The position numbers and the translations under genes are program-made. From Hippopus hippopus (taxonomy: Eukaryota > Mollusca > Bivalvia > Cardiida > Cardiidae), in assembly GCA_946811185.2 (NCBI GenBank), contig OX328096.1, forward strand, positions 40,374,011 through 40,438,010: a DNA stretch of 64,000 nt, given 5' to 3'. Positions 1 to 10,830 of this stretch are shown piece after piece (the first letter of the stretch is position 1; the number at the start of each line of letters is the position of its first letter). The notes below the pieces were generated by a model. The model saw nothing but the letters and a program-made list of their open reading frames with translations. It was not told the origin of the DNA and did not search any database.

Positions 1-118
1 TGGATCTACACTGTCCGATAAGGATATTTTTCCATTATAACAATGATTTTCCAAAAGTAATACTTGGGTTTTTACTATTGGCTTGAAATTTTCATTTAAT
101 AATTTAGCAGGTTAAGGA

Positions 119-345
119 TTAACTCTACCAAACAACAACATTTTAGACTTGTCCAATTTCAAAGCATTTGCAGATGGCAAAATAAATGAGACTGAAAAAT
201 CAAAATTTCTATGTGGAAGGGTAGAAAACATTGTGGAAAAAGGAGAAAATGCTGGTTACCAGCATTTTCTCCTTTTCCCACAATGTTTTCTACAGGCTTT
301 TTTCTCAGGGTTGCTCAGTGTCGGGATTGTTTGGTAAAAGATTAA
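119..345 (+). mobile_element. piggyBac-like palindromic MITE, family A
   Basis: Complete copy with TTAA at both ends. Family description: 5' end TTAACYCTTTACCA and 3' end TGGTAAAGRGTTAA are inverted repeats; + orientation has AAATTTTAGACTTGTCC then GAAAGCATTTGCAGAC on the left; a central palindrome with about 32-bp arms (GAAAACATTGTGGGAAAAGG inward to ATGCTGG, centre GGTTACC) sits between GGGTAGAAAAC and GTTTTCAAAAGGCTTC. TTAA targets and short terminal repeats suggest piggyBac mobilisation (inference). Confidence 0.9.
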
Positions 346-561
346 TACAGCATACAGAAAACCTCATGGAGTGCCAAATAAAGAGACATTTTACAGTTGT
401 TAGAATGGGTTTGATTATCACTAGTTAGATCATTGATCAGAATGTCTCATAGAATATTATTTAGTGAAGATCAATGTTTCAATTTCACATTCTTTGCACC
501 CTGAAATTAATCTACACTGTTCACAACAACAAATTAAATTTTGTTTTACTGATTAATTCTG

Positions 562-1068
562 CAACCCTTTATTGCATGCCAAAATTTTAGACTTGACCAT
601 ATTGAAGAAATATACAGACGACAATTTAAATGCTTAACAAATGATAGTATTTGAGCCTGCACAGGTAGCTCTGTGGTTAGCATATCTGACTCCTGACCTG
701 GCGGTTGTGAGCTCGATACCTGGTTGAGGCAAATTTTCTTTTCTGGGATTTTTTTGCCTCTCAACTCTGATGCATGTGAGAAAAGTAATCAGTGACTTGG
801 GAAAAGAGTTATGTCAGTACTGTTGTGAGAAAGCCAGGAAACACATGCATAGGTGCACTGACCACTGTGATATGACTTAAACTGTTGAAACTGCATTTAA
901 CCCAATATAAACCAACATAAGATAGTATTTGGCCTTGAATAGGTAGAAAATATTGTGGAAAAAGGAGAAAACGGTGGTTACCACCACTTTCTCCTTTTCC
1001 CACAATGTTTTTTTTTCACAGACTTCTTTCATGGTCATTAAAACTCAAAACTGAGTGGCAAAGAATTA
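562..1068 (+). mobile_element. Family A MITE interrupted by a SINE
   Basis: Left part 562-653, right part 921-1068, split by SINE 654-920 with the direct repeat GATAGTATTTG. Palindrome centre changed to GGTGGTTACCACC in both arms. Confidence 0.85.
654..920 (+). mobile_element. tRNA-derived SINE, type 1, full copy
   Basis: Box A TAGCTCTGTGG (666-676) and box B GAGCTCGATACC (709-720), then a tRNA-unrelated body shared with copies at 7794 and 57928. Flanked by an 11-bp target duplication GATAGTATTTG (643-653 and 921-931), so its limits are exact. Confidence 0.9.
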
Positions 1069-1232
1069 ACAGACAACAAGATTTAAGACACATTGAAAGT
1101 ATTTGCAGGTAACAAACTAAATGTGGCTAAAATGGTGACAATTGTTTTTGAAATGTTAGAAAACATTGTGGGAAAAGCAAAAGTCCACTGTCTAAGAATT
1201 GTCAAAACAGGGTACAGTTTTGCAAAGGATAA
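1065..1232 (+). mobile_element. Family A MITE, partial, sharing TTAA with its neighbour
   Basis: Begins at the TTAA that ends the previous copy; left half and left palindrome arm are clear, then the copy degrades. Confidence 0.65.
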
Positions 1233-1249
1233 GAGTAAAAAAAGAACCT

Positions 1250-2022
1250 GTAATCAAACGGTGGATGGATGTTTTGACCACAGACATTTTAGCCAGGATG
1301 TTTGGCAGGACGTTTTGACCATAGACATTTTGGCCAGCTGAAAGAGCAAAGAAGGACGTTTAGGCCATTTTTTTTTAAAACACAGAAAACTGCAATAAAG
1401 GAACTTTCTTTACAGTTTTAGAAAAAAGAAAAGCATAGTAAAGTTCATTTCATACATTTTTCTTTGTTCTAAAATCATTTGGCCAAAACATGGTTTGACT
1501 TGCATTTTCATACTTCTTTTGCAAACTGCTTAGATTTTTCATACTTTATTGCAAACTGTTATTGCAAACAGTAATTTCAAGTTATTGTTCAATCTACATT
1601 ATTTGACAAAATTAATAGTTGGCTGTAAAAGCAATCACCAAACACAGTTTTATCAATATTAGGGTATACTTTTAAGCAAAATAACACTTGAAAGTAGCTT
1701 TTTGTAACACCAATCAATTACAAAATGAAGAAGTTAACTATTTGTAATTCCAATAAATTAAAAAATAAAATAATAAAAAAAAAAGAATCAATTAACCCAT
1801 CCATATATGTCAAATGTAGCAATTTCTCCTTTTCCTGCAATCTTTTTACTCATGATTTATAGGGCTCAAAATCACAAGATCGCAGAAATAACATTTGGCC
1901 AAAATGTCTTACTTTGTACTTTCAGCTGGCGAAAAGGTCTGTGGCCAAAATGTCCTGGCCAAAACATCCATGGCTAAAACGTCCTGGCCAAAACGGTGGT
2001 GACCAAAAAGTCCTACATTCAA
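1250..2022. mobile_element. Element with inverted arrays of a short motif (GACGTTTTGGCCA)
   Basis: Left end has four or five spaced copies of GAYRTTTTGRCCA (1268-1380), the right end has the reverse complement TGGCCAAAAYGTC in similar spacing (1893-2012). Both arrays end inward at CCAGCTGAAAG..CAAAG. The middle is AT-rich without a reading frame. No transposase is seen; probably non-autonomous. Confidence 0.7.
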
Positions 2023-2173
2023 TCAAACCAAGTGCAATGAATTCTGTGTTTTTTTTTTCTATCCAGTTGCCCACTTTGACAGATGGATTATTCGTAAACA
2101 ATAATTCAGATGTGTGTCAATTCTATATCAAAATCCATCTTTTAGACCATGCACATGTTCTAGTTTATGTTTT

Positions 2174-2401
2174 TTAACCCATTACCAAATGACAAAATTT
2201 TGGACTTGACCAGATTGAAAGCATTTGCAGACAACAAATTGAATGTAGCACAAATGATGATTTTTGTCTTTGATAGGGTATAAAACAATGTGGGAAAAGG
2301 AAAAATGCTCATTACCAGCATATTCTCATCTTCCTTTAATGTTTTCCAAAGTCTTCCTCTTCAGGGTTGTCAAAACTCGGGATTGTGTGGTAAAGGGTCA
2401 A
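2174..2401 (+). mobile_element. Family A MITE
   Basis: TTAACCCATTACCAAATGAC start; end GTGTGGTAAAGGGTCAA with TTAA mutated. Palindrome arms eroded. Confidence 0.85.
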
Positions 2402-2637
2402 TGTGTTAGGCTGTTTTAGAAATTGAGAAGTTTTTACCGAAGAAAAATTTCATTCTTAAGAGCAAACAAAGTTTAAATACTGACTTGTAAATGGTATTTG
2501 TAAACAAAATGTATTGGAAAATTCTACATTTTATCTTTCTTTAGAAAATACCCCCTAGAGCTGTCCTTTATTTGCGTTGTAAAAAAATACTGTCATTATT
2601 GTTAAATTAATGATTGCAATAAAAATATTTACTTAAG

Positions 2638-2765
2638 TGATGACAAAATTTTAGGCTTAAATCAAATTGAAAGTATTTGCAGACAAAAAATCAAATGTGG
2701 GACAAATGATGGGATTTATTCATGAAAGAATAGAAAACAATTGTGAGAGGTTAAAGAAATGCTGA
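2638..2765 (+). mobile_element. Family A MITE, left half only
   Basis: Left half and start of the palindrome, ending where the Penelope-like sequence begins (about 2766), which suggests interruption by that element. Confidence 0.65.
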
Positions 2766-3620
2766 CAAGCTATTTTAATCCTAGAATACAAAGGGGTACA
2801 ATTACATGTAATACTTTTGCAACTAGGCAAGCAGTGAAGCTCAAACTTAGACTTCACTTTCTCATTACATGCATCCTGATTGAATCAGCGCTGAACCTAG
2901 TAGAATTACTACCATTCTACTACCATAGGAGAACAAACAACCTCGATAGATTGTACTTCAGTACGAAGCAAGATCTAACCAAGACATGCTCACAGGAGGA
3001 ATGGAAGTTCTACCAGTAGTTTTAACATTTGACAAGGGAAACTCCTCCATTAAATGTGCGATACTCAGTCTGTGACCACTCATCAATGTAACTCTCCATG
3101 AGATTTTCCCCATTTACCCTACATTCGCCAACAAAATAGGCCCCAAAATTCAGGTTCATCACCTGCGCCAGATTCTCAAGTAAAATCCCTTTAAAATCTG
3201 GTGTTGTCACACGCAGCTCTTTTGAAGATTGAACACTTCCTAACTGCAACTTCTGCGGTCGGATGGACAAAAGCCAAGTCTTCCAAAGTACTTACACATC
3301 GCTTAAATATCACTGCAAATTAAGAGGACAATGTACAACCAAGAACGTTGTCTATCCCTTAACATGCAACAAATGTCTCAAACAATATGTGGGAGAAACT
3401 CAACATAAGTTCCAAATTAGGATTAAGGAACACCTCAGGGACATACGCCTAAATATAGACACTCCCGAGGCCAATCACTTCAACTCAGATTCTCACACAT
3501 TCAAATCCGCACTGACCCCGAGTCTGCCAAGAGCACCATCTTCAGGTGCCAACGAGAATCTCATTGGATCTACCAACTCCACACTCTCTATCTGGTAGGG
3601 ATTAACATCTCAGGATAGCC
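2766..3620 (+). pseudogene. Penelope-like retroelement fragment with GIY-YIG nuclease domain
   Basis: The frame at 3263-3598 reads CTTKNVVYPLTCNKCLKQYV followed by GETQHKFQIRIKEHL, with the VYxLxCxxCxxQYVGET...R..EH pattern of the GIY-YIG endonuclease at the C-terminus of Penelope-like elements. Upstream, the same + strand sense continues with TLPNCNFCGRMDKSQV, the Cys-containing linker, after stop codons. No reverse transcriptase domain is left, so this is a 5'-truncated, broken copy. The downstream end is vague. Confidence 0.75.
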
Positions 3621-4292
3621 AGGAAACCTGCACTCAGCCATCTTATTGTTATGATTATGATCATTCGCACGAAGATGCGACAATCAGTGTCCCCATCATT
3701 AATGTATGTAAGAATTACAGTTTTAAACGTCTTTTTGAAATGTTTTGTGAAAATACGAAGTCTAAAAGAGCGTGGAAACTCTAAAAAGCATTTTGATAGA
3801 AGGGAAAAGAGACAATGGTTTAAAATGTTTACTGTAATCTTACCACAGGGTCACAAAAACTGCATGTCGCCAGTCGAAAAGTCGAAAAAGATCAATATAA
3901 GAAGGCACAAAATGTGCAGTCTGATATTTGATCTCTATTGTTTTGCTGAAATACTACAGACAAAAGCAACCATAATATGGCAGTTGTCTGGGTTTTATTC
4001 TATACTGAATAGGTCCGCTTGGTTCCTTCATCACTTAAGGGTTAATACAAGTTGTAGAACTTTCTCTACAATCAGTGTAAAATGAGAAAATACATGTTAC
4101 AAAACAAGATTTTTTTATAAAGGCTTTTTCTGTCTAGTACGATAATTTCAAAACATACAAGACAGAACATATACAAAGCTCCTTTCACTGATATGAAACT
4201 GATTGAAGTATTATTTCTACGGATCAACTAACCTTTAAAAAAAAATGAAGACTTTGACATCTTTGGTGCTTTTCTGACATTCTGTTTACTCC

Positions 4293-4498
4293 TTAAGCAC
4301 CTGTAACAGCTAAAGTTGCTTTTACAGCCTGTGTAAATAAAGATCAGACTGCACAGAAAGTGCAGTCTGATCTTTGATTTACACTGTCAGCTTTGCTGAA
4401 ATATTCAAGACAAAAGCAACCCTAAAATTTCTGTTATTCTGGTCTTATTTCTAGGCTGAAAATGCCTTTTGGGTTTGTATGGCGCTCCACAGGTTAAG
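4293..4498 (+). repeat. Dispersed palindromic repeat, family C
   Basis: Core AGATCAGACTGCA ... TGCAGTCTGATCTTTGAT is an inverted repeat flanked by CTTTTACAGCCTG and TACACTGTC...GCAACC..AAA. At least eleven relatives occur in the window. Confidence 0.75.
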
Positions 4499-4798
4499 AT
4501 TTATTATAGTACAGGTTTGTTCTTACAGTGTTCAATGCTGTTTTCAACATCATTTTATCTGTATTGCAGTGGCCAGTGTACCCATCCATGCTTTCATGGG
4601 GTTTCTTTTTTCAGCAGTTTGCACAACATCCTTTACCAGCCATTGGCTGCTTTTCCACATAACCATCATCTAAACAATGAACAACAATGACTATCACCAA
4701 TTCTTTGAAAGAAATCAGCCAAACTAGAGATTTGAACTAGTCAGTCAGTGACCCGCTTATTTAAAGTCCTATATGTTACCCACTGAGCCACATGGCTC
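4499..4798 (-). mobile_element. tRNA-derived SINE, type 2
   Basis: - strand SINE; tRNA-like head at 4725-4795 (degraded box B GATTTGAACTAG as seen on +), body with AGTGTACCCATCCATGCTTT shared with the copy at 5293. Confidence 0.75.
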
Positions 4799-5069
4799 AG
4801 CTAAAGTTCAAGATTTTTTTTTCTTTCAATTTGAAATAGTGGGTATAGGAAAAGTTAAGTTGAAAAAGTACTAACTAGTATTGTATTCCAATACTGCCAT
4901 GTTATGTAATTGTAGAATTTAGTATTGACGTCAGTGACCAGGAAACTGAAAAACAAACTAAAGGTAAAAATAGATCCATTATTTACCTTTTCCATTGAAC
5001 AAATCACCTGATCTGATTGACTGAGTGACAGAGAGCTTTGTATGGCTAAAATATTATATGACATAAATT

Positions 5070-5252
5070 TTAACCCTTTGAGTGGTAAGTAAGCAGAATG
5101 GACATTTTCAGCTTGGGAAAATACCTAGACAATTCCAATTTCTAGGCTACTCTTGACCACAGGATCTCAGTATAGCTGACAGCATAGATCAAGATATGAC
5201 TGCAGTCTGATCTTCGTTTAAATTGGATACATAAGCCACTTAAGCATGAAAC
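5070..5252 (-). repeat. Dispersed repeat, family C
   Basis: Reverse orientation copy; GACTGCAGTCTGATCTTCGTT core retained with the flanking GAAAATGTCC-like tail. Confidence 0.55.
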
Positions 5253-5292
5253 AGTGTCAAGGTTTAGAGAAGAAAATTTATTATGAGACATG

Positions 5293-5603
5293 ACTGATTG
5301 ATAGTATGGTGTTTAACACTGTTTACAACATTATTTCAGTTATATTGCGGCAGCCAGTGCACCTGCCCATGCTTTTCTGGAGTCTATTTTACCAGTACTC
5401 CGCACAATATTCTTTCCAAGCCACTGACTGCTTTCCCACATTACCGTCATCGAAACAATGGTCAGTGGTTGGAGAAGAATGAATCCTGTTGCAATGACAT
5501 CATCAGTCCTCAAAAAAAAAAATTGGCCGAGCCAGGGATCGAACCCACAACTCCTTGTCCTCAAGTCCTGCATTCTACCGACTGAACTAGTGGGGCTCGG
5601 CAT
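5293..5603 (-). mobile_element. tRNA-derived SINE, type 2, best copy
   Basis: On the - strand: box A TAGTTCAGTCGG, box B GGGTTCGATCCC (5535-5546), then an A/T-rich junction and a body ending GTGTTAAACACCATACTATC. The head fits a tRNA but lacks a proper acceptor stem, so it is a SINE and not a gene. Confidence 0.88.
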
Positions 5604-5715
5604 TGTGAGACATGAATAATTCCATTACTGTACATGCTATTTTTAGACATACATATACCTAAAACTGTAACAAATTAAATGGAAGAAAAATACTGAAAGA
5701 GAAGGATATTTTTCT

Positions 5716-5940
5716 TTAACTCTTTTATCTACACAAAATTTTAGAGTTGTCCTAGTTGACAGAAAATTGCTGACAACTGATCAAATACTGCTCAAATGAT
5801 GGGATTTGTCTCTCAAAGATAGAAAACATTGTGTGAAAAGGAGAAAAGGTAGGTTACCAGCATTTTCTCCCATTCCTACCATGTTTTCAAATGCCTTAAT
5901 TCTTAGGGCTGTAAAACTGCTGGATTGTTTCAGTGATAGT
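5716..5940 (+). mobile_element. Family A MITE
   Basis: TTAACTCTTTTATCTACAC start; palindrome GGTAGGTTACCAGC centre partly mutated; right end decayed. Confidence 0.8.
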
Positions 5941-6144
5941 TTGTGATTGTTGTTGGCATTATATATCCTAGATTAGACTGCATGACTTCTTTGCAGCATG
6001 ATACTTACTTATTCCATAGTATGCAAAAGCTCTGTCTGTCTCCTTGGCCCCTGATCCCCCTGTCGGAAAATGACAAACCTTTACCTAACACTCCCATGTT
6101 TTCACAATGCCCACCAAGAGGGTATATGAATACAGGCAAACATC

Positions 6145-6440
6145 ATTTTTAGCTCAGCTGTTTCTGAAGAAAACGTCATGGTATTGTCATAGTCCTGGTG
6201 TTGTCTACATTGTCATTGTGGTACAAAAACATTGACACTATGTAATGTCTCCATTTCCTTCAAACTTGGACAAGTTATTAACTGTCAAAAGGAAAACCCA
6301 TGAAATAGGGGCAAGTAACCATCAAAATATCTTTGACACAGTTATGCCCCTTTTTCAACTTACAATTTTCAAAAACTTTGACATTTTATAGTATCTCTCT
6401 GTAAATACTCTAAACTTAGCCACCTGCATGCGGTGGTCTT
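6145..6440 (+). repeat. Dispersed repeat, family D
   Basis: TTTTAGCTCAGCTGTTTCTG then GGTATTGTCATAGTCCTGG; relatives at 36700 and 37960 share order and spacing. Confidence 0.65.
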
Positions 6441-6939
6441 GTTACCCTTTCAAGGACAAATCTTCTCCTTTGAGCCACATCTAATTTGTCATTCTGCAAG
6501 TGCTTTCAAATTGGAAAAGTCTAGAGATTTGTTTTTTAATAAAGAATTAAACAGAGATAGAATTACAGACTATTTTAGGACTTTATTGAATGTTTCCTGC
6601 ATGATAAAACAATGTGTGTACTTTCGACTCCTTTCCTTCAGAATCCTTCCTCTGCCGAGATGCAGCTTTTCACACTCCTGAAATAAACACTGAGAGAAAT
6701 GGAATTTCCGCCTTTTCCACAGTTTTCTTATATCTTTCAAAATAAATGTTTCTTTCAACTTTGCATTGTAACTGCACTAATATTTGTTAATGGTGCATCT
6801 TATAATAACATATCATGATATTTGGCTAAACCTTGACATGATACGGAAATTTAATACTGTTCCATACAGATTCCAGCATAAAAAGGGAAAATAACATCAG
6901 TTGAAAAATTGAGTAGCCAATGTAGAAAATATTGAACCT

Positions 6940-7100
6940 TTAAGCACCTTTCACAACCTGAATGTTTCCTGTAGCCAGAGTAGATTACGGTCATACTGCA
7001 CAAAATATGCAGTCTGATCTTTGACCTACACTGTCCACATTCTAAAGTTATCTGTAAACTTTGCACTTTGCCATGTTGGTCCTGATCCACCTGTGGAGTC
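6940..7100 (+). repeat. Dispersed repeat, family C
   Basis: TTAAGCACCTTTCACAACC, then ATATGCAGTCTGATCTTTGA and CTACACTGTC. Confidence 0.65.
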
Positions 7101-7498
7101 TGGAGTAGCTAAAAAAGAATTGAGTTAAAAGAAACCATCAACCTGAAGGTTTACTTGAATTCTAGATGGACACACATACACATGCACTGACCAACATAAA
7201 AACAAGATAGCTGTGCAACAAGTGCCTGATTCTGAAAAAGGTGCTACAAAAAAACAAATTCACTTCAAAAGATAAAGCTATTGATAACAAAGGATTTTTG
7301 TTTGTACAAAGGTTTGTTTGCAAATTTACAAAGGGTTGTAATTTCAAACAAAGAGAATGTTTTGATAAATTTACAGAATTGACTAGGATTAAAATGATGA
7401 TCTAGTGTACACAAAATGAATATTTCATGAAATATGAAATATCTTAAAGCTTCATGATATCAAATTCATATTTCTTCTCTAACATTTCAAAAAGAGTT

Positions 7499-7727
7499 TT
7501 AACCCTTTACCAGATTACCAAATTTTAGCCTTGTCTAAATTAAAAGCATCTGCAGATGACAATTTCATTGTGGCTCAAATAGTGCAATTTTTCTTTGATA
7601 GGGTAGAAAACATTGTGGGAAAAGGAGAAAATGCTGGTTACCAGCATTTTCTCCTTGTCCCACAATGTTTTCTAAAGGCTTCTTTCCCAGAGTTATTAAA
7701 AGTTGGCATTGTGCAGGGAAGGGTTCA
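7499..7727 (+). mobile_element. Family A MITE
   Basis: TTAACCCTTTACCAGATTAC start, near-perfect palindrome at about 7606-7675, end GTGCAGGGAAGGGTTC. Confidence 0.9.
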
Positions 7728-7793
7728 AAAGTGATAGAAGAGATTCTAGAAAATACAGTGGAGTTATTTGTCAATGCATGCCCATCTTCAGGC

Positions 7794-8040
7794 TGCCTGA
7801 CCAGGTAGCTCAGTGGTAAATTTATCTGACTCGTGACCTGGTGGTTGCAAGTTCAATATCTGGTTGAGGCAAACTTTCTTTCTGGCTATCTTTTGCCTCT
7901 CACCTCTGATGCATGCAAGAAAAGTAGTCAGTGACTTGGATTGAAAGTTGTGTCAGTACTGGTGTGAGAGAGTCAGGAAACATGCGTAGTTGTACTGATC
8001 TGACCTGAGCTATTAAAATAGCATTAGACTCCAATACGTT
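7794..8040 (+). mobile_element. tRNA-derived SINE, type 1
   Basis: Box A TAGCTCAGTGG and box B-like AAGTTCAATATC, followed by GGTTGAGGCAAACTTTCTTT and the shared body to AGACTCCAATA. Confidence 0.85.
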
Positions 8041-9003
8041 TTTTCTTATTTCACAGCACGCTACTATTACTGCAAACAGATATTTCTTGCAGTGAGCAGG
8101 TACTTTTATTTGACAGTGATTAGCAGGTATTCATGTACTAAAGGTGTGAATGAGTGTCACGGGGTACCAATTAATAGCAGCAACCCTTGTTTATTGTTTT
8201 CATAAAAGGCCCCACAAATAGGTTAAATGGGGCCCCGCTGTATAAATATGTCCACATTTTGCACCATCACAAATTACTATTTATTTATTTGAGACCAATA
8301 ACAAGAAGATCAAGGATTTTTGTTACTATAGAAGTTTTATAGGAGAATAAAAAAAATAGGATCAAACCTTCAAATAATTGCTCAGAAATTACTTTTTTAG
8401 TTTTCTATATTTAATTAACTTATTGTAGGTAACAATATTAAAAATCTAAGGTATACATTGATGCCATATATTCTAAAACCCTGCTTACATTTTGCTCCAT
8501 AATGACCCAGTCAAAAGCTTATAAAATAATCAATGCTTGTTAAAGTGCCTACTTTATGGAGTAAATGTACATGTTTAGAGTGCAAATCATCAAATGTACA
8601 TGGAGAGAATACATTTTCAATTCATATCACAAGAAGCATGCATAAATAACGCTTTACAGTTGTAAAACTATCCCATCCACTCGTAATTCTGAATTTTGTT
8701 TCGTGCCCGTCCCTTATATCTAACAATGCTGTGTTTATATGACCCTGGTAAAGTACACTTTAATCTTTTTCTTTTAACAGGGTGACTGGACTATAAGGCT
8801 ATTTATCACAGTGGACTGTTACAGACAATTTAGTGCATTGTCTATCTATAAACCTGTCCATGCAGGATTTACCTCAGTTTTCTGTTTTATTGGTTAGTGT
8901 ATTACCTGACAATCTACAAATTTCATACAGTATCAGGTAACACCTAAAGATTTTAGAGAACAATGGTAGTAGATGACTGAAAGAACACACCTAATACATG
9001 TAC
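8041..9003. other. No feature recognised
   Basis: AT-rich intergenic sequence. I see no conserved reading frame, repeat family or RNA gene here. Confidence 0.6.
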
Positions 9004-10337
9004 GAGGGGTGATCAGAAAGAACTCGGACCAGTGCCGGTATCGGAATATTGTTATAAAAAACAACTTGGAGTGTTCACTACTTTTGAAAGTAACCTCCTT
9101 TTAGTTCTATGCTCTTATTCATTCTTGATTTCAACGCGCGAAGCACGTGTCGGAAAGCGTCACGTGACGCTACTATCAAGGACCCGGTCATAGCAAGGGT
9201 TAGCTCCCCTCTGCTCTCGTAGTGTATGCCACATAGAGAATCTTTCAAAACAGGAACTAGTCAGAGGTCACATTGAGTCAGGACTAAATTATACGGAGCC
9301 TTTGCAAGTGTTTCTATGTTTAGTTTTTGCAGAGTTTACAGTACAAGTGTGGCTTTGCGAGCTAGGGCGTCATCTTGGTGTAAAGTGACGTCACTCTGCA
9401 GGACTTCTGGCTGTGTTTTTCGTACGGTGTTTGTGAAATTTATTTGAATAATGTGGGCATAAAACTCAGTATTGACTGTAGTATGTATAGATACAACATT
9501 ATTTAGAAGATAAACAGGACAACAGAAATACTTGATGTTGATAACTTTACCAAGTGACTTAGAAAGTTTGGCTCTACCAACGGAAGGCGATGTTGGATGT
9601 TTCAATACACTGCTTTGTTGCTTAGATTCAGTCTCGTTAAAGTGTGCCTATGTTTCATCGCAAGTTACAATACGATCAGTAAAGTTTGACCCCTCTACCC
9701 TAATGCGTTTTGAAATTTCTAAGCAGATTTCGACCCTAACCCCCCATTTTCTCGGGCGTCAGTTGCCGAGGTACCTACATTGTGCAAACACTCGACATTC
9801 CAAGATTCTCCGTCAAAATCTCCTGAGCACTTCTATATGAAATGCCAAATGTGTCAGCTATTTTCCTGACAGTATTTCGGCGATCTTGTTTTACATGCTG
9901 CTCTACATCCGTTATGATTTTGTCTGTGACTGATGTTGATGGACGGCCAGATTTAGGGTCATCTTTAACAGTATCGCACCCCTGTCTAAACCGGTCCGAT
10001 CCATGTACGAATATCAGATTTCTTGAGTGCAGAGTCCCCTTAAACTGTTTCTAAATCGGTTTTGATTTCCGATAAATACTTTCCGAGTTTGACGTAAAAC
10101 TTTATGATTACTCTCGGCTCAAATTAAATGTCGTTCCGATATTTTGGACCACTTATGCAGTATATGACGTCATTTAAATGACGTCATACTTTACCTACTT
10201 GAATATGACGACATTTGAAAGCTTGGGTCAGTTACCAGATAATTAATGCTCGTCTACGCAAATTTTTGTAATCCTACGTGTAGTAGTTTTCAAAATAACG
10301 AGGTGGTCCACGATCTTTCTGATCACCCCTCGTACAT
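9004..10337 (-). mobile_element. mariner-type DNA transposon, inactive
   Basis: Terminal inverted repeats TACGAGGGGTGATCAGAAAG at both ends, TA at each border and about 1.33 kb total length fit mariner. The transposase frame is on the - strand (about 10054 down to 9336). It is broken; see the pseudogene entry. Confidence 0.9.
9336..10054 (-). pseudogene. mariner transposase pseudogene
   Basis: In order on the - strand: a helix-turn-helix part (GRPSTSVTDKIITDVEQHV, then RRNTVRKIADTFGIS), the first catalytic block RIVTCDET with the following Trp codon changed to a stop, AHFNETESK, and the second catalytic block ending LHQDDALARKA. The D..D spacing is consistent with mariner. Stops and frame breaks make it non-functional. 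Confidence 0.8.
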
Positions 10338-10393
10338 GTTTTGCTATTAACTCTTCTCTTCAATGTTATCCATATTGAAAGCATTTGCAAGCC

Positions 10394-10830
10394 CAGTAAT
10401 GCAGTAGAGAAACCTTGGGAGCACTGGTTTCAATCCCCAGCTTAGTAACTTTCTTTCTGAAGATTGATGATAGTTATTATACCCCCGCAAAACAAATGTT
10501 TTCGGGGGTATACTGGAATCAGCCTGTCTGTCCATGTGTCCATCCGTTTGTCCGTCCGTGTGTCCGTCAGTGTGTCCATCTGTGTACAAATAATTGCATG
10601 TTTCTGTCAAAGCGCTGGCGGGGGTCACATTCAGTGACAGCTCTAGTTGCAACAGGATTCATTCCTCTCTCACTGCTGATCATTGTTTCAACATTGGTTA
10701 TGTCAGCCAATGGCTTGGGCAGAATACCGTGCAAAGAACTGATATAAGAAACTCCAGGAAAGCAAGGATGGGTGCACTGGCTGCCTTGATGTAACTTAAA
10801 TGTTGAAAATAGCAGTACACACAAACCAAA
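10394..10830 (+). mobile_element. tRNA-derived SINE, type 2, split by an insert
   Basis: Head with GGTTTCAATCCCCAGC (box B relic), body resumes at 10647 with TGCAACAGGATTCATTCCTC exactly where the 5293 copy has it. The 168 bp between are a separate element. Confidence 0.82.
10479..10646 (+). mobile_element. Short Helitron/Helentron-like element
   Basis: 5' end TATACCCCCGCAAAAC...GTTTTCGGGGGTATA forms a hairpin; GTCCGTCCGTGTGTCCGTC tract; 3' hairpin GTCAC-ATTCA-GTGAC followed by AGCTCTAG. Comparison with the intact SINE shows insertion between two T residues with no target duplication, as described for Helentrons. Confidence 0.7.

Noticed and set aside
149..337. Recurrent small frames with the peptide GENAGYQHFLLFPQCF (here and at about twenty other places)
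   Set aside because: This is the translation of the family A palindrome, which is free of stops in that frame. The frames start and end at random outside it.
3651..4085. 144-codon frame
   Set aside because: No recognised domain, unusual composition, and it lies downstream of a broken retroelement; probably chance or remnant.
5293..5603. tRNA gene on the - strand
   Set aside because: The tRNA-like head is attached to a repeated body; it is a SINE.
9532..10054. Two + strand frames of 102 and 70 codons
   Set aside because: They are the reverse strand of the mariner transposase.
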